Shown: positions 9,033 through 20,587, numbered from the stretch's first letter. The stretch is 54,117 bases of DNA from Caldilineaceae bacterium (GCA_022824025.1 JAJEBF010000054.1:1-54117); one strand, 5' to 3'. The notes: a model not told the origin generated them from the letters alone. Translations and numbers: made by a program.

Positions 9033-10868
9033 CTACTGGACCTCCTCAGTCTGCTCGACTGTGTTGACGAACTGGCCGAAAACCCAGCCCGGCTGTCCAT
9101 GGTTGTCGATTTGCCACCAGTTCCCCACCACATTTCTGCCGGTAACCGGGTACTGATAGCCGGGAACGGTTGTGTCGATGACGGGGAAGCGGCTGCCAGG
9201 ACCGCCATACACGTTCATGCGGCGGTTGAAAGTCAGCACGGCTTCGGTTGCCGGCAGCAAGGGAGGAAGCGGATATCTGACCACCACTTGCACGTTGCCG
9301 GCGTTGACCAGTTCGGCCAACTCGCCATAGACCCACCCGATCCGGCCGTCTTCGTCGATCTGCCACCAGTCGCCGGCCGCATTTCTGCCTGTGATCAGGT
9401 AGCGGCGTCCGGGCACGGTTTCGCCGACGATGGGGTAGCTGTTGTCCGGCCCGACGCGTACGTTCAGGGGTCTGTTGACCGTCATCAAGGCCTCGGTCAC
9501 CGGTAGCATGGGCGGGGAGGGGAACTTGACGACGGCGACCTGCACACCCCCCGCGTCGACAGGATTGATCAGTTCACCAAAGACCCAGCCAGTCTGGCCG
9601 TTCTTGTCGATTTGCCACCAGTCGCCGGCCGCATTTCTGCCTGTGATGAGAAACTGCTGACCGGCTACAGCCAGGCCGATCACAGGGTTATTTGCGCCGG
9701 GCCCGCTGCGCACACTGACGCGCCGGTCGATCATTGCCACGGGAACGGCTACGGGCGCATCCGGCATATTGGCGGCTGCGATGGGATCCGAAACCCAGCC
9801 GGGCTGGCCGCCATAGCTGACCCGCCACCAGTTGCCCGTGAAATCCCGCTCCAGAATTGAGAACGGCGTTCCAGCGTCAATCTTTCCGATAATTGGACTG
9901 AAAGAAGCAGGTTCGTTGTAGACGACCATGGCCCGGTTCGTTATTGTGACCGGGCCGGCGCCAAGCCCATCCTCGCTGGCGTCTTCGGTCCACCGAATGC
10001 GGTGGACCATCTCTGTAAGCAGGGGTTCCAGCTCCGCGAACTGCTCGCCAAAAACGGTAAAGGTCAGGACAAGCAGATGTTTGCCGTCAGGCGAGAGCAG
10101 GATAACCTGCCAGCCCGCAGTTCTCGCGCCGGTCAGAACTGATTGGGAGGTTGCGGGCGCGGGCAGTTCGCCTCGGAACCTGATTGAGATGGTCTCTTCT
10201 CTGTGGGGCCGCAGTCTGGTGACAAGATCGAAACTGTCCACATCGGTTCCGATTTGGCGATCCAGCGCCGCGGCCGCGCCTTGTCCGAACTCGTACATCG
10301 TCAGACCCCTGGTGGGGAAAACCTCGACGACAACGTTGTTGGCATGGAGCGAAACAGGGGGCTCCTGTGGGAAGGCGAAGCCAAAGCCAAGCAACGAACT
10401 CGGCTGCGCATTGGACTGCAGCTTCATCAGCAGATGCACGATGTCGGCTCTGCCCTGGGCGGACATGTCCCGGTGGAGGGCGTCTGCCTGCGTCCAGTCG
10501 AAGAAGAGCCAGCCGGGCGGGTAGGACAAAGTAAGGCCGTGGGCAGGGGCGTCGAACGTCTGCCAGTCTGGCGAGATGGTGTCGGTCTCGAGGTCGGCGG
10601 CTGGCGGAAGATCGTCTATGCCTGCGGGGTCAGGCGCCGGTGTGGGGGCGGGGGAAGGCGACTGGGAAGGGCGGACCTGGGAGGAGAGAGCAAAGGCGCC
10701 CGGCGCCCTTTCGAGCTTGTGGGAGATGTCGGGCCCGGCAGGGCTGGCAAGCGGGAGCAGGCTGCGGACAGCGGCTGGGCCGGTGAGCGGCGGAACGACG
10801 GGCGCCGCTCGCGCGAAGCAGCTGAGGCAACAGAGGCATAGGGGCAACAGAAACAGAATTCCCCGCAT
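9033..10868 (-). CDS. Secreted protein with four SH3b repeats
   Basis: The 611-residue protein starts with a signal peptide rich in Leu and Cys (about residues 1-22), so it acts outside the membrane, perhaps as a lipoprotein via one of the early cysteines. Residues ~95-290 form a domain shared with the neighbouring 255-aa lipoprotein (both contain a YPPGWLF motif near its start and end in a predicted beta-rich part). Four bacterial SH3 (SH3b) repeats follow, each with a tryptophan pair (near residues 344, 412, 497 and 584) and a GWV ending. SH3b modules usually bind peptidoglycan or peptides. Repeats 2 and 3 are nearly identical even in DNA. Enzymatic activity is not evident. It is divergent from the tRNA and followed upstream by its paralogue. 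Confidence 0.85.
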   Translation of the reverse strand: MRGILFLLPLCLCCLSCFARAAPVVPPLTGPAAVRSLLPLASPAGPDISHKLERAPGAFALSSQVRPSQSPSPAPTPAPDPAGIDDLPPAADLETDTISPDWQTFDAPAHGLTLSYPPGWLFFDWTQADALHRDMSAQGRADIVHLLMKLQSNAQPSSLLGFGFAFPQEPPVSLHANNVVVEVFPTRGLTMYEFGQGAAAALDRQIGTDVDSFDLVTRLRPHREETISIRFRGELPAPATSQSVLTGARTAGWQVILLSPDGKHLLVLTFTVFGEQFAELEPLLTEMVHRIRWTEDASEDGLGAGPVTITNRAMVVYNEPASFSPIIGKIDAGTPFSILERDFTGNWWRVSYGGQPGWVSDPIAAANMPDAPVAVPVAMIDRRVSVRSGPGANNPVIGLAVAGQQFLITGRNAAGDWWQIDKNGQTGWVFGELINPVDAGGVQVAVVKFPSPPMLPVTEALMTVNRPLNVRVGPDNSYPIVGETVPGRRYLITGRNAAGDWWQIDEDGRIGWVYGELAELVNAGNVQVVVRYPLPPLLPATEAVLTFNRRMNVYGGPGSRFPVIDTTVPGYQYPVTGRNVVGNWWQIDNHGQPGWVFGQFVNTVEQTEEVQ

Positions 10869-10935
10869 AGGCGCTTTCTGAAACCAAAATTAGGCGAGTT
10901 GCGGCGCGTGAAGCGAGCGATCCACGCGCCGCGGT

Positions 10936-11703
10936 TCACTCGTCCCACTGAACCCGCTGCACGATTTCCGCGAGCAGCGGCTCGGACTCCATGAAGTCTT
11001 CGCTGCGGATACTGAAGGTCAGGATGACAATCCTCTCTGCATCAGGCGAAAGCACCCCTACCTGCCAGCCGACGACTTCCAAATCCGGCTGATCAAAGAG
11101 GGCGCCTTGTGAACGGTAACGGACCGATACCACCTCCGCGCCTTGGGGCCGCAAACCGGCGACCACGTCGGCGCTGTCAACTTGGAAACTTTCCATGCTG
11201 TCCAGCTGGGCAGCGATCATTTGCGCTAGCAACTGCAGAGGAAGCCCTTCGGCGGGGAAGGAGATCGCGTTGAAGTTGTTGACAAAACTGGCGTCCGGGG
11301 CGTTTTGGCTGGCATACTGGAAACCCAGGCCGACAAACAGATCTTCCTGTATCGCCTGGCCAGACGTTGCCAGCAGCGCCTCTATCTCGTCGCTGTTGGC
11401 CCTGTCGCCCACCTCCTCCATCAGCTCTGCCAGGCCCTTTTTGATTGGATCGACGAAGAGCCAACCGGGGGGGTAGGCGATCGACAACCCGCGCGCGTCA
11501 TCGACAAAGACCTGCCAGTCATTTGAGGGGAGCGGTTCCGGCGCGGCGGCTGCCGGCTCGGCGTTTTCCTGGGAAGGGTCTGGCGCTGACGCGGCCGCCA
11601 AGGGTTCGCCGCCGGCGGGCAGCGGCGGGATCGGCGCGCAGCCGGCCAGAGCAAGCGTGACGCAGACAGATGCGAGCAGGAAAAGACGGTCAACTCCCCA
11701 CAT
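10936..11703 (-). CDS. Lipoprotein, paralogue of the N-terminal domain of the SH3b protein
   Basis: The 255-residue protein has a lipoprotein signal with lipobox LAGC (Cys22) followed by a Pro/Ala-rich linker to about residue 60. The mature domain begins with a YPPGWLFVD motif that mirrors YPPGWLFFD in the adjacent 611-aa protein. The two domains keep parallel motifs through to the C-terminus (GWQV-LSPD-LTF, then VQRVQWDE versus VHRIRWTED), so they are tandem duplicates, one of which gained SH3b repeats. Similar folds occur in photosystem-associated PsbP-like and other surface proteins, but no enzymatic residues are visible. It lies 67 bp upstream of the SH3b gene on the same strand and downstream of uvrA. 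Confidence 0.75.
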   Translation of the reverse strand: MWGVDRLFLLASVCVTLALAGCAPIPPLPAGGEPLAAASAPDPSQENAEPAAAAPEPLPSNDWQVFVDDARGLSIAYPPGWLFVDPIKKGLAELMEEVGDRANSDEIEALLATSGQAIQEDLFVGLGFQYASQNAPDASFVNNFNAISFPAEGLPLQLLAQMIAAQLDSMESFQVDSADVVAGLRPQGAEVVSVRYRSQGALFDQPDLEVVGWQVGVLSPDAERIVILTFSIRSEDFMESEPLLAEIVQRVQWDE

Positions 11704-11785
11704 GCGCGTTGCCCCACTCGTTCATTTGCCGATGTCCTGCATTTGCCGATGTCCTGTGCGCATAGACGGGTCCGGTCTACGCCCT

Positions 11786-14740
<2,955 letters not shown>

Positions 14741-14832
14741 GCAGCCTCCGAACTGTTTTCTGTTTCCTGTTATCGGTTCCTGGCTATCGGGCTGCCGGTT
14801 GCGGCGCCCAGCACAGGCAAACAGGAATCTGT

Positions 14833-14882
14833 GAACAAATGTTCTTGAAACCTATCATATCATTCCCGCCCGCAACTGTCCA
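14833..14882 (-). promoter_or_regulatory. uvrA promoter with LexA (SOS) operator
   Basis: Reading leftward, TGGACA (14882-14877), a 17-bp spacer and TATGAT (14859-14854) form a promoter. The palindrome GAAC-AAAT-GTTC (14833-14844) sits about 9 bp after the -10 box, over the likely transcription start, where a bound LexA would block initiation. It shares the GAAC-N4-GTTC pattern with the recA operator. The remaining part of this 376-bp gap (14883-15116) contains a tandem 11-bp near-repeat (TATCTACGATC, TATCTACGAAC, 15070-15091) and a second AACTGTCCACA, but no gene. Confidence 0.75.
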
Positions 14883-15116
14883 CATACGGGTCCTATATGA
14901 TACCAAAACGGGCCCTCTCTTGAGAAAGCTGTCGTGTGATCTGTTTTATTGGCAAGTTGGGGATGGAATCCGGCGAAAGGCTGGGTGATTACACTGGTAA
15001 TGCGGGGAAACCTGTCTCCCTTTCCATTTTTGCGCCCCCGAAAAAGCATCGATTGGGGCGCCGAACAATATATCTACGATCTATCTACGAACTGTCCACA
15101 GCGGGAGATTTCGCCC

Positions 15117-15830
15117 TCAATCCTGGGGCGCGTCGTGCTGCCATGTCGCGTGCGGCTGCCAGCGGGGCGGGTCGTAGAAGGGACGCAAAGAGGGGTCCTG
15201 CCGCCACTTGAAGGCGAAGCGGATGCGGGCGGGATGGGCAGGATGCAGGGCATCCCACGGGACCTCTTGGGGGGAAAACCAGCCTACGTCCAGCGTTTCT
15301 CGGGTGACGATTGGCGTTCCTTCGATGTGGCGGGCCGCGAAGAGCAGGCAGTAAAGATGATGAAGGCCGCCGCCGCCGTGATAGTTGTTGTCGAATATGC
15401 CGAGAAATCCGTTCAGAGCGACCCGGCAGCCGGTCTCTTCCCACACCTCTCGCACGGCGCCCTCGGCCGGCAGCTCGTTTACTTCGCACCACCCGCCCGG
15501 CAGGGCCCAACGACCGTTGTCCTTCCGCTGGATCAGGAGAATGCGGCCGGCGTTATCAAAGGGAGCTGTATCGACCACGGTATAGGGCGATATGTAGCGT
15601 TGATCATCAAAGAAATGGCGTTGGATTTCGGCGGGCGGGCGCGCGTCGACCAGCGCCGTCAGCTCGGCGCTTAGCGCCAAAACCTGCTCGAAGGTCTCGA
15701 CCTGGTACGGATTGTCGGCAAAATGGAGCCCGCTGTTGCTGAGCGCGCGCAGCTTGCCGGCCACGTGCAGAATCGTGTCCTCCGCCGAACGCGCCTCCGC
15801 GGCGCTGCGATCATTCGTTTCCATCGTCAC
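15117..15830 (-). CDS. NUDIX hydrolase with N-terminal NUDIX_hydro_N-like domain
   Basis: The 237-residue protein contains a complete Nudix box, matching G-x5-E-x7-REUxEExGU, in the stretch beginning GGWCEVNE and ending REVWEETGC (about residues 117-139). It should therefore hydrolyse a nucleoside diphosphate linked to another moiety using Mg2+. The first ~70 residues, a helical part with the LRALSNSGLHFADNPYQVE segment, match the N-terminal domain found in ADP-ribose/Gpp-type family members. The catalytic region continues with GFLGIFDNNYH and an H/Y-rich loop. It is the last gene in a run with the dynamin-like GTPase and GNAT protein, 42 bp after the latter. Its substrate cannot be inferred. 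ATG at 15824 is an alternative start. Confidence 0.85.
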   Translation of the reverse strand: MTMETNDRSAAEARSAEDTILHVAGKLRALSNSGLHFADNPYQVETFEQVLALSAELTALVDARPPAEIQRHFFDDQRYISPYTVVDTAPFDNAGRILLIQRKDNGRWALPGGWCEVNELPAEGAVREVWEETGCRVALNGFLGIFDNNYHGGGGLHHLYCLLFAARHIEGTPIVTRETLDVGWFSPQEVPWDALHPAHPARIRFAFKWRQDPSLRPFYDPPRWQPHATWQHDAPQD

Positions 15831-15872
15831 TCCAGCTCGAACTGTCGATGTGGCCCTTGCGGCCTGTGGCCG

Positions 15873-16409
15873 TCAGGCGCAGACGGCGAGAGTCTTTTCC
15901 ATGGCGAGCAGACGCACCAGGCGTTTGCCTGACCGGATGCGTTGGGCCTCGCCGGTGAGGGTGAAGCCAAGAGATCGGAAGAAGCTGAGCGCGCCGGGGT
16001 TGAACTGTTCGACGCCCAACTTGACTTCGTTCACGCCGCCCTCGGCGGCCAGCCAGGGTTCGAGCAGGGCCCAGGCATGGGAGCCGACGCGCTGCCGCTG
16101 GAACGGCTCTGCCACCAGGAGGATGCCGATATAGGCGGTTTCGGGGTCGGGCCAGTGAAGGCGCAGGTCGATCAGCCCGACCAGTTGGGCGCCGGCCTCG
16201 GGGTTGCCCGGCTCATTGGCGGCGACGATTCCCAGCCCCATGCGGCCCGGCTCCTCTTCAATGGCGGCCAGATCGCGCGCGGCCTGCCCTGCGGGCGCCT
16301 GCGCCAGGTGATACATCGTCCAGTAGGCGGGGGACAGCTCGTATACGCGTTGCAGCGCGTCGGCGTGCAGCGCGGCGTCCAAGGGAAGCAGGGAGATGGA
16401 ATGCGTCAT
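15873..16409 (-). CDS. GNAT-family N-acetyltransferase
   Basis: The 178-residue protein shows the acetyl-CoA binding pattern of the GNAT fold: beta-strand IGILLVAEPFQRQRVGSHAWALL (Q/RxxGxG/A-like pyrophosphate loop QRQRVGS) and a final strand with FFRSLGFTLTGE. Such enzymes acetylate small molecules or protein amines. The ATG at 16409 overlaps the TGA of the dynamin-like gene by 4 nt (ATGA), indicating translational coupling. No substrate-specific features are apparent. Confidence 0.85.
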   Translation of the reverse strand: MTHSISLLPLDAALHADALQRVYELSPAYWTMYHLAQAPAGQAARDLAAIEEEPGRMGLGIVAANEPGNPEAGAQLVGLIDLRLHWPDPETAYIGILLVAEPFQRQRVGSHAWALLEPWLAAEGGVNEVKLGVEQFNPGALSFFRSLGFTLTGEAQRIRSGKRLVRLLAMEKTLAVCA

Positions 16410-18202
16410 GACGGCAGGGGCGCGTGATTGGCGGCCAGCTCTTCCACGTTGCGGCGGAGTTCAGCCCACTCGGCTTCGGCGCGCTGCAGCTCGGCCGCCA
16501 GCGTTTCCAGTTTTTCCCGTTCCACGCGCACGAAGCGCGTATAGGGCGCCACTGCCTCGCGGATGCGTTGAATGCTGGCGGTCAGCTCGGATTCAAACTG
16601 CTGGGAGATGGCGGCATCAAGCCGCCGGCGCAGGTCGCCGATACGCGTGCGCAGCTGTGTCTTGACTTTCTGCCTTCGGTAGGGGAGGACGTAAAGGCCG
16701 AGGGCGGCGAGCGCGCTGGCGCCGAGGACGCCGGTCACATCGAGAAAGGTCGTATTCAGGATAACGACGAGAATGGCGCCGAGGCCGATGGCGCCGGCCT
16801 CGACCGCGGCCGTCTGGATGATGGCGCGCTGCACGTCCTGGGCCAGTTTGAGGGCTTCGGCCTCGCGGTCGTAGGAGTCGACGACCTCCTGCGCGCTGCG
16901 GCCGATGCTTTTGAGAAGGTTCTGGCGGTTGAAATCGAACTCTCCGCGTACCTGGCCGATCATCTGATCGGTGTGATGGAGGGTGCGGCGTTCGATGAAC
17001 TCCATCACTGCCTGCCACTGGCGGTAGTCGCGTTCAATCAGCCAGTCGATCAGCTCGTCCACGTGCCGTTCGACGGCGCGGCTGCTGTCGGCCAGAACGC
17101 GGCGCTCGAACTCGCCGCGCAGGCGTTCGCTGTTGACGAGCTCGACGATGCGGGTTATGCGCAGGTTTTCATCGAAAAAGCGGTCGCCGCGCTCCGCCAT
17201 TTCATAGAGGACATTGTCAACGCGGTCGCTCTGGTAGCGGAAGTCGCGCCGCATATCGGCCTGGTAGGCGGCCAACTGCTGGTCGATGGCGTCCAGGGCC
17301 TGGAAGTCGCCCTTGAGCAGGGCTTGGCGCTGTCCGATCACATCCTGGTAGTTGGCGATCAGGGCGGAGGCGATGCCGATTGGGTTGGAGAGCTGCAGGC
17401 GCACGCGCTCGCCGGCGTCGAGGAAGTCGAGGATATACTGTTCCAGCGGGCCGAACCGGCTGCGCTGCCAGAGCGAGGGGCGGGAGGATTGTCTCGAGTC
17501 TTCAGTCTGCCTGTTATTCTCTCCGGTCTTCTTTGCTTCCAGTGCGAGGCGGGCGCTGACGGCGAAAAGCGCCGGCGCAACGCCGAGAAGCTCGCGGGCG
17601 TTCTGGCGTACGAACTCGAGCACCTCTTGTTGCTCCTCTGCGGTGGTCAGCAGCTCAATTTTGTTGACCACGATCACGATCTTTTTGCCCCAGTCCCGGA
17701 TCTGCTGGAGGAAGGCGCGCTCCGATTCGCTGAATGGCCGGTCCGCGCTGGTCACGAAGAGGACGAGGTCGCTGCGGGGCACGAAGTGTTCGGTCAGCTC
17801 CTGGTGTTGGCGGATGACGGCGTTGGTGCCGGGCGTATCGACCAGGTTGACTTCCTGGAGCCAGGGAACGGGCAGGCGGCGCACGGCCATGGGGCCGTCG
17901 GCGCCGGGCTGTTCTGGGGCGTCGCTGTGGCGGATGAGGACGAGTTCGCTGGTGGTGGGCACGACGCCTTCGGCCAGGTATTCACCGCCAAGGAGCGCGT
18001 TGATGACGGCGCTCTTGCCGGCGTTGAACTCGCCCACGACGACCATGAGGAAGAGCTCTTCCAGCTGGGCGAGCGCGTTGCGGATCAAGCCCAGGTCGGT
18101 GTCGGGCGCGTCGAGGCGGGCGAGGGCGACCTGCAGGTCCCCCAGGAGTTGGCGCTCTTCCTGTAAGATTCGGCCCTGCTCAGCGGTCAGTACCTGCTGC
18201 AC
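16406..18202 (-). CDS. Dynamin-like GTPase
   Basis: The 598-residue protein carries the dynamin-type GTPase motifs: G1 GEFNAGKS at residues 57-64, the G2 threonine within VPTTSE (83-84), G3 DTPG at 122-125 and a G4 variant NKIE at 180-183 (Glu instead of the usual Asp). A long helical stalk follows and a hydrophobic hairpin of two membrane segments lies at about residues 455-495 (AGAIGLGAILVVIL..., LGASALAALGLYVLP). A coiled-coil-like C-terminus follows. Bacterial members remodel or protect membranes; some act in phage or stress defence. The start codon is GTG at 18202 with GAGGAT upstream. It opens the operon with the GNAT and NUDIX genes. The membrane role is inferred from architecture. Confidence 0.88.
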   Translation of the reverse strand: MQQVLTAEQGRILQEERQLLGDLQVALARLDAPDTDLGLIRNALAQLEELFLMVVVGEFNAGKSAVINALLGGEYLAEGVVPTTSELVLIRHSDAPEQPGADGPMAVRRLPVPWLQEVNLVDTPGTNAVIRQHQELTEHFVPRSDLVLFVTSADRPFSESERAFLQQIRDWGKKIVIVVNKIELLTTAEEQQEVLEFVRQNARELLGVAPALFAVSARLALEAKKTGENNRQTEDSRQSSRPSLWQRSRFGPLEQYILDFLDAGERVRLQLSNPIGIASALIANYQDVIGQRQALLKGDFQALDAIDQQLAAYQADMRRDFRYQSDRVDNVLYEMAERGDRFFDENLRITRIVELVNSERLRGEFERRVLADSSRAVERHVDELIDWLIERDYRQWQAVMEFIERRTLHHTDQMIGQVRGEFDFNRQNLLKSIGRSAQEVVDSYDREAEALKLAQDVQRAIIQTAAVEAGAIGLGAILVVILNTTFLDVTGVLGASALAALGLYVLPYRRQKVKTQLRTRIGDLRRRLDAAISQQFESELTASIQRIREAVAPYTRFVRVEREKLETLAAELQRAEAEWAELRRNVEELAANHAPLPS

Positions 18203-18395
18203 GACAATCCTCGGTGTGGGCGGGTATCCATGTCGGACGCGGCAAAGGGCATTCTAGCACAGGGGGGCTTGCGTTCATATTGGCTGGGAGGGAGGCAATA
18301 GGGCGGCAAAAGGGCGGGAATTGGGAATCCGGCTGGCTACAGCCGCAGGGGAGCCGCGTTCGAGCCACTGTGTTGCCATACGACCTACACGTACG

Positions 18396-18433
18396 GTTGG
18401 CCCCAATGACTGGACCACGAAAAGGAGAAAATG
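18396..18433 (+). mobile_element. Possible solo IS3-family left end
   Basis: The segment TTGGCCCCAATGACTGGACC followed by ACGAAAAGGAGAAAATG resembles the left terminal repeat and orfA leader of IS3-type elements (pattern T-G-CCCC-A-x-ACTGGACC, then a ribosome site and ATG at 18431). A second, longer instance occurs at 46943. After the ATG only about 26 codons are open and they do not resemble a transposase. The surrounding 409-bp gap (18203-18611) holds no gene. Confidence 0.3.
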
Positions 18434-18554
18434 AACTCCAACATTGAGGTTGGATTACAGAGCATTGGCCGGAGGTGCCTCTTTGGTCGAACTCAAACGC
18501 GAATGTGAAATATAAGAGATCGAACACACCGGCTCTGCGTTGTTCTGTCGTCAG

Positions 18555-18598
18555 ACTTGATGTAAAGTCAAGTAGAATTTTGGATTTAGGTAAACCTA
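18555..18598 (+). promoter_or_regulatory. Palindromes upstream of the Fic gene (operator candidates)
   Basis: Two inverted repeats lie just before the gene: ACTTGA-N7-TCAAGT (18555-18573) and TAGGT-AA-ACCTA (18587-18598), the latter only 13 bp before the ATG. They could bind the winged-helix domain at the Fic C-terminus for autoregulation, as in other Fic proteins with such tails. A clear -35/-10 pair could not be defined in the A/T-rich stretch. Confidence 0.35.
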
Positions 18599-18611
18599 TA
18601 CTTCTCACTCC

Positions 18612-19736
18612 ATGACCCCGGTACGCTACCACTCAGGACGGTTTCCACCACAAGATCTGGACTGGCAGAGGTTGGCGCCGCTGATCGGGCCGGCCCATGC
18701 CGCCGTAGCCGGCTATGAAGGGATGTTGAAAGGGCTTCCCAATGCCAATGTGCTTCTGTCGCCTCTTGCCTCGCAAGAAGCTGTCCTTTCCAGCCGCATA
18801 GAAGGCATACAGACGACCCTGACCGAACTCCTGACCTTCGAGGCGGAAGGGAACCTGTCGGACGCGAGCACACAGGCAAAAGCCGACGTTCGTGAGGTTC
18901 TCAATTATCGACTCGCCCTCGATGCCGCAATCGACATGTTGAAGGAAATCCCCCTGTCACAGAGATTGGTCCGAGCTTCACATGAGATTCTGATGCAGGG
19001 CGTCCGGGGATATAACAAAGCGCCCGGCAACTATCGCCGCCTGCCCGACACCTGTTGGATTGGGCCGCCGGGCTCGACGTTGGAAACGGCTCGGTATATC
19101 CCCTGCCCAGTCGAAGAGCTGCGCTCCGCCATGGATATGCTGGAGTCCTATTTGCACGAGGAGCCGCTGGACAGTCTTGTACAACTTGCCATCGTCCACG
19201 CAGAATTCGAAGCCATCCATCCTTTCCTGGACGGCAACGGACGAATGGGCCGGTTGATCGTTCCTCTTTTCATGTTTACAAAGCAGCTCCTGTCTTCCCC
19301 GAGCTTCTATATCAGCGAATATCTTGAGAGTCACCGTGATGAGTACTACGATGGTTTGCTAGCGGTGTCGCGCGACGGTGATTGGACCGGTTGGTGCGTG
19401 TTTTTCCTGACGGCGTTGACGGAGCAGGCGCGAACATACCAGCAGAAAAGCCAGGATCTGCTAACGCTCTACAGCGAACTCAGAGACCTGGTGGTGGAGG
19501 TAGTACCGTCCCAGTACAGTGGCAGAGCGCTTGATTGGATATTCAACAAGCCGATTTTTCGTTCAATCGACTTTGTAAACGGCGCCGAAATCCCCAAATC
19601 TACCGCGCGGCGGCTACTAAACCTTTTCAAGACGCGTGGTTTGTTGAAGGAGTTGAGACAAGGCGGTGGCCGCCGCTCTTCCATACTTGCATTCCCTGAG
19701 TTGCTTAACATCGCAGAAGGCCGAAAGGTCTTTTGA
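18612..19736 (+). CDS. Class II Fic-domain protein (AMP-transferase) with C-terminal winged helix
   Basis: Fic proteins usually transfer AMP from ATP to target hydroxyls. The 374-residue protein has the full catalytic motif HPFLDGNGRMGR at residues 203-214. Near the N-terminus S60-x-x-x-E64-G65 (SSRIEG) matches the inhibitory (S/T)xxxE(G/N) helix, which places it in class II, autoinhibited by its own N-terminal part. A DUF4172/Fic_N-like region spans residues ~10-95. Residues ~325-370 form a winged-helix segment (STARRLLNLFKTRG) that may bind DNA. The start ATG has no strong ribosome site. It lies between gene-poor stretches with palindromes and is probably an acquired gene. Whether it is a toxin or a signalling enzyme is open. 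Confidence 0.9.
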   Translation: MTPVRYHSGRFPPQDLDWQRLAPLIGPAHAAVAGYEGMLKGLPNANVLLSPLASQEAVLSSRIEGIQTTLTELLTFEAEGNLSDASTQAKADVREVLNYRLALDAAIDMLKEIPLSQRLVRASHEILMQGVRGYNKAPGNYRRLPDTCWIGPPGSTLETARYIPCPVEELRSAMDMLESYLHEEPLDSLVQLAIVHAEFEAIHPFLDGNGRMGRLIVPLFMFTKQLLSSPSFYISEYLESHRDEYYDGLLAVSRDGDWTGWCVFFLTALTEQARTYQQKSQDLLTLYSELRDLVVEVVPSQYSGRALDWIFNKPIFRSIDFVNGAEIPKSTARRLLNLFKTRGLLKELRQGGGRRSSILAFPELLNIAEGRKVF

Positions 19737-19798
19737 GTTTCATCTGTTGAACTCAAAGGACGTTGAGATTCAAAAAACGCCATTTTTGAATCTCAACG
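19733..19798. repeat. Two tandem inverted repeats after the Fic gene
   Basis: The first (TTGAGTT ... AACTCAA, 19733-19756) overlaps the stop codon. The second is a perfect 16-bp inverted repeat (19761-19776 with 19783-19798, 6-nt loop). Its A/T-rich part is next to the loop and no T tract follows the stem on either strand, so it is not a standard intrinsic terminator, although it could stop or stabilise transcripts of the convergent genes. No function is proven. Confidence 0.6.
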
Positions 19799-19978
19799 CA
19801 GTTCGTTAAGCACACATTAGCAACAGATGCTGACTCTTGCCAAAGTATGCCCGCCTTCCCAATGGTCTCCTTTACTGAAACGCGAGCCAAACAGGCTGTA
19901 CTCCCGTCGGCAGGCAGAGCAACGTCCTGCAGCGCCAGCGGAAGCCTTGCGCCTCACTCACGGGCGCGGGAAAGGCGT

Positions 19979-20587
19979 TCACCTCCGCATCAGGCCTTGC
20001 AGGCGTTTTTTCACAGCGGGCCACTCGCTTTCGATGACACTGAAGTAGACGGTGTGGCGGTCTGCGCCGTCGCGGGCGATGCGGTGGTTGCGGAGTGTCC
20101 CCTCCTCTACTGCGCCCAAGCGCAGAATCGCGCGCCGCGAGCGTACGTTACGGCTGTCCGCCTTGAGGGAGACGCGGCGCGCGGCCAGATCCTCGAAAGC
20201 GTGGCGCAGCAGCAGGTATTTGCACTCGGTGTTCACGCCGGTCCGTTGCCAGGCGGAGCCATACCATGTCATGCCGATTTCCAGCGTACGGTGCTCGCGG
20301 ACGATGTCGATGTAGGCGGTTGAACCTACTGCCCTGCCGGTCTCCAGGTGGATCACGGCAAATGTAACGCGGGCGCCGTCGGCCCCCTCCTGCAGGCATG
20401 CCTTGATCCAGTCCTCAGCGTCAGCAACGCCTTTAAGAGCGGGACGGGCCGCGTAGCGCCATATCAGCTCCTCCGCGCCCGCGGCGTACAGGTCGGCTGC
20501 GTGGACGGGCGCGATGGGTTCGAGGCGCGCCAGGTTGCCGGTCAGCGTGACCGGATGGGGATCGAAACTTGTACTGGTTCTGGCCAT
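19979..20587 (-). CDS. GNAT-family N-acetyltransferase (RimJ/RimL type)
   Basis: The protein (about 202 residues from the chosen start) has the RimL-like acetyltransferase layout: N-terminal strand VTLTGNLARLEPI, central HRTLEIGMTWYGSAWQRTGVN with the acetyl-CoA loop, and ALNxxSRR-like KADSRNVRSRRAILRLGAVEEG, highly typical of this group. Members acetylate ribosomal protein N-termini, antibiotics or amino acids. The ATG at 20587 was preferred over the longer frame because it has GAGG upstream and begins the conserved domain. It is convergent with the Fic gene; it is probably monocistronic. Confidence 0.88.
   Translation of the reverse strand: MARTSTSFDPHPVTLTGNLARLEPIAPVHAADLYAAGAEELIWRYAARPALKGVADAEDWIKACLQEGADGARVTFAVIHLETGRAVGSTAYIDIVREHRTLEIGMTWYGSAWQRTGVNTECKYLLLRHAFEDLAARRVSLKADSRNVRSRRAILRLGAVEEGTLRNHRIARDGADRHTVYFSVIESEWPAVKKRLQGLMRR

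Noticed and set aside
14874..15100. AACTGTCCACA occurring twice as possible DnaA boxes of an origin
   Set aside because: Two sites differing from the TTATCCACA consensus, without AT-rich unwinding region or dnaA/dnaN nearby, are insufficient; one is simply the uvrA -35 region.
16424..18166. 580-codon open frame antisense to the dynamin-like GTPase
   Set aside because: The sense strand carries intact GTPase motifs; the antisense frame is a GC-bias shadow.
19761..19798. Perfect inverted repeat after fic as an intrinsic terminator
   Set aside because: No T tract follows the stem in either direction; its A/T runs flank the loop instead. Kept as a repeat only.
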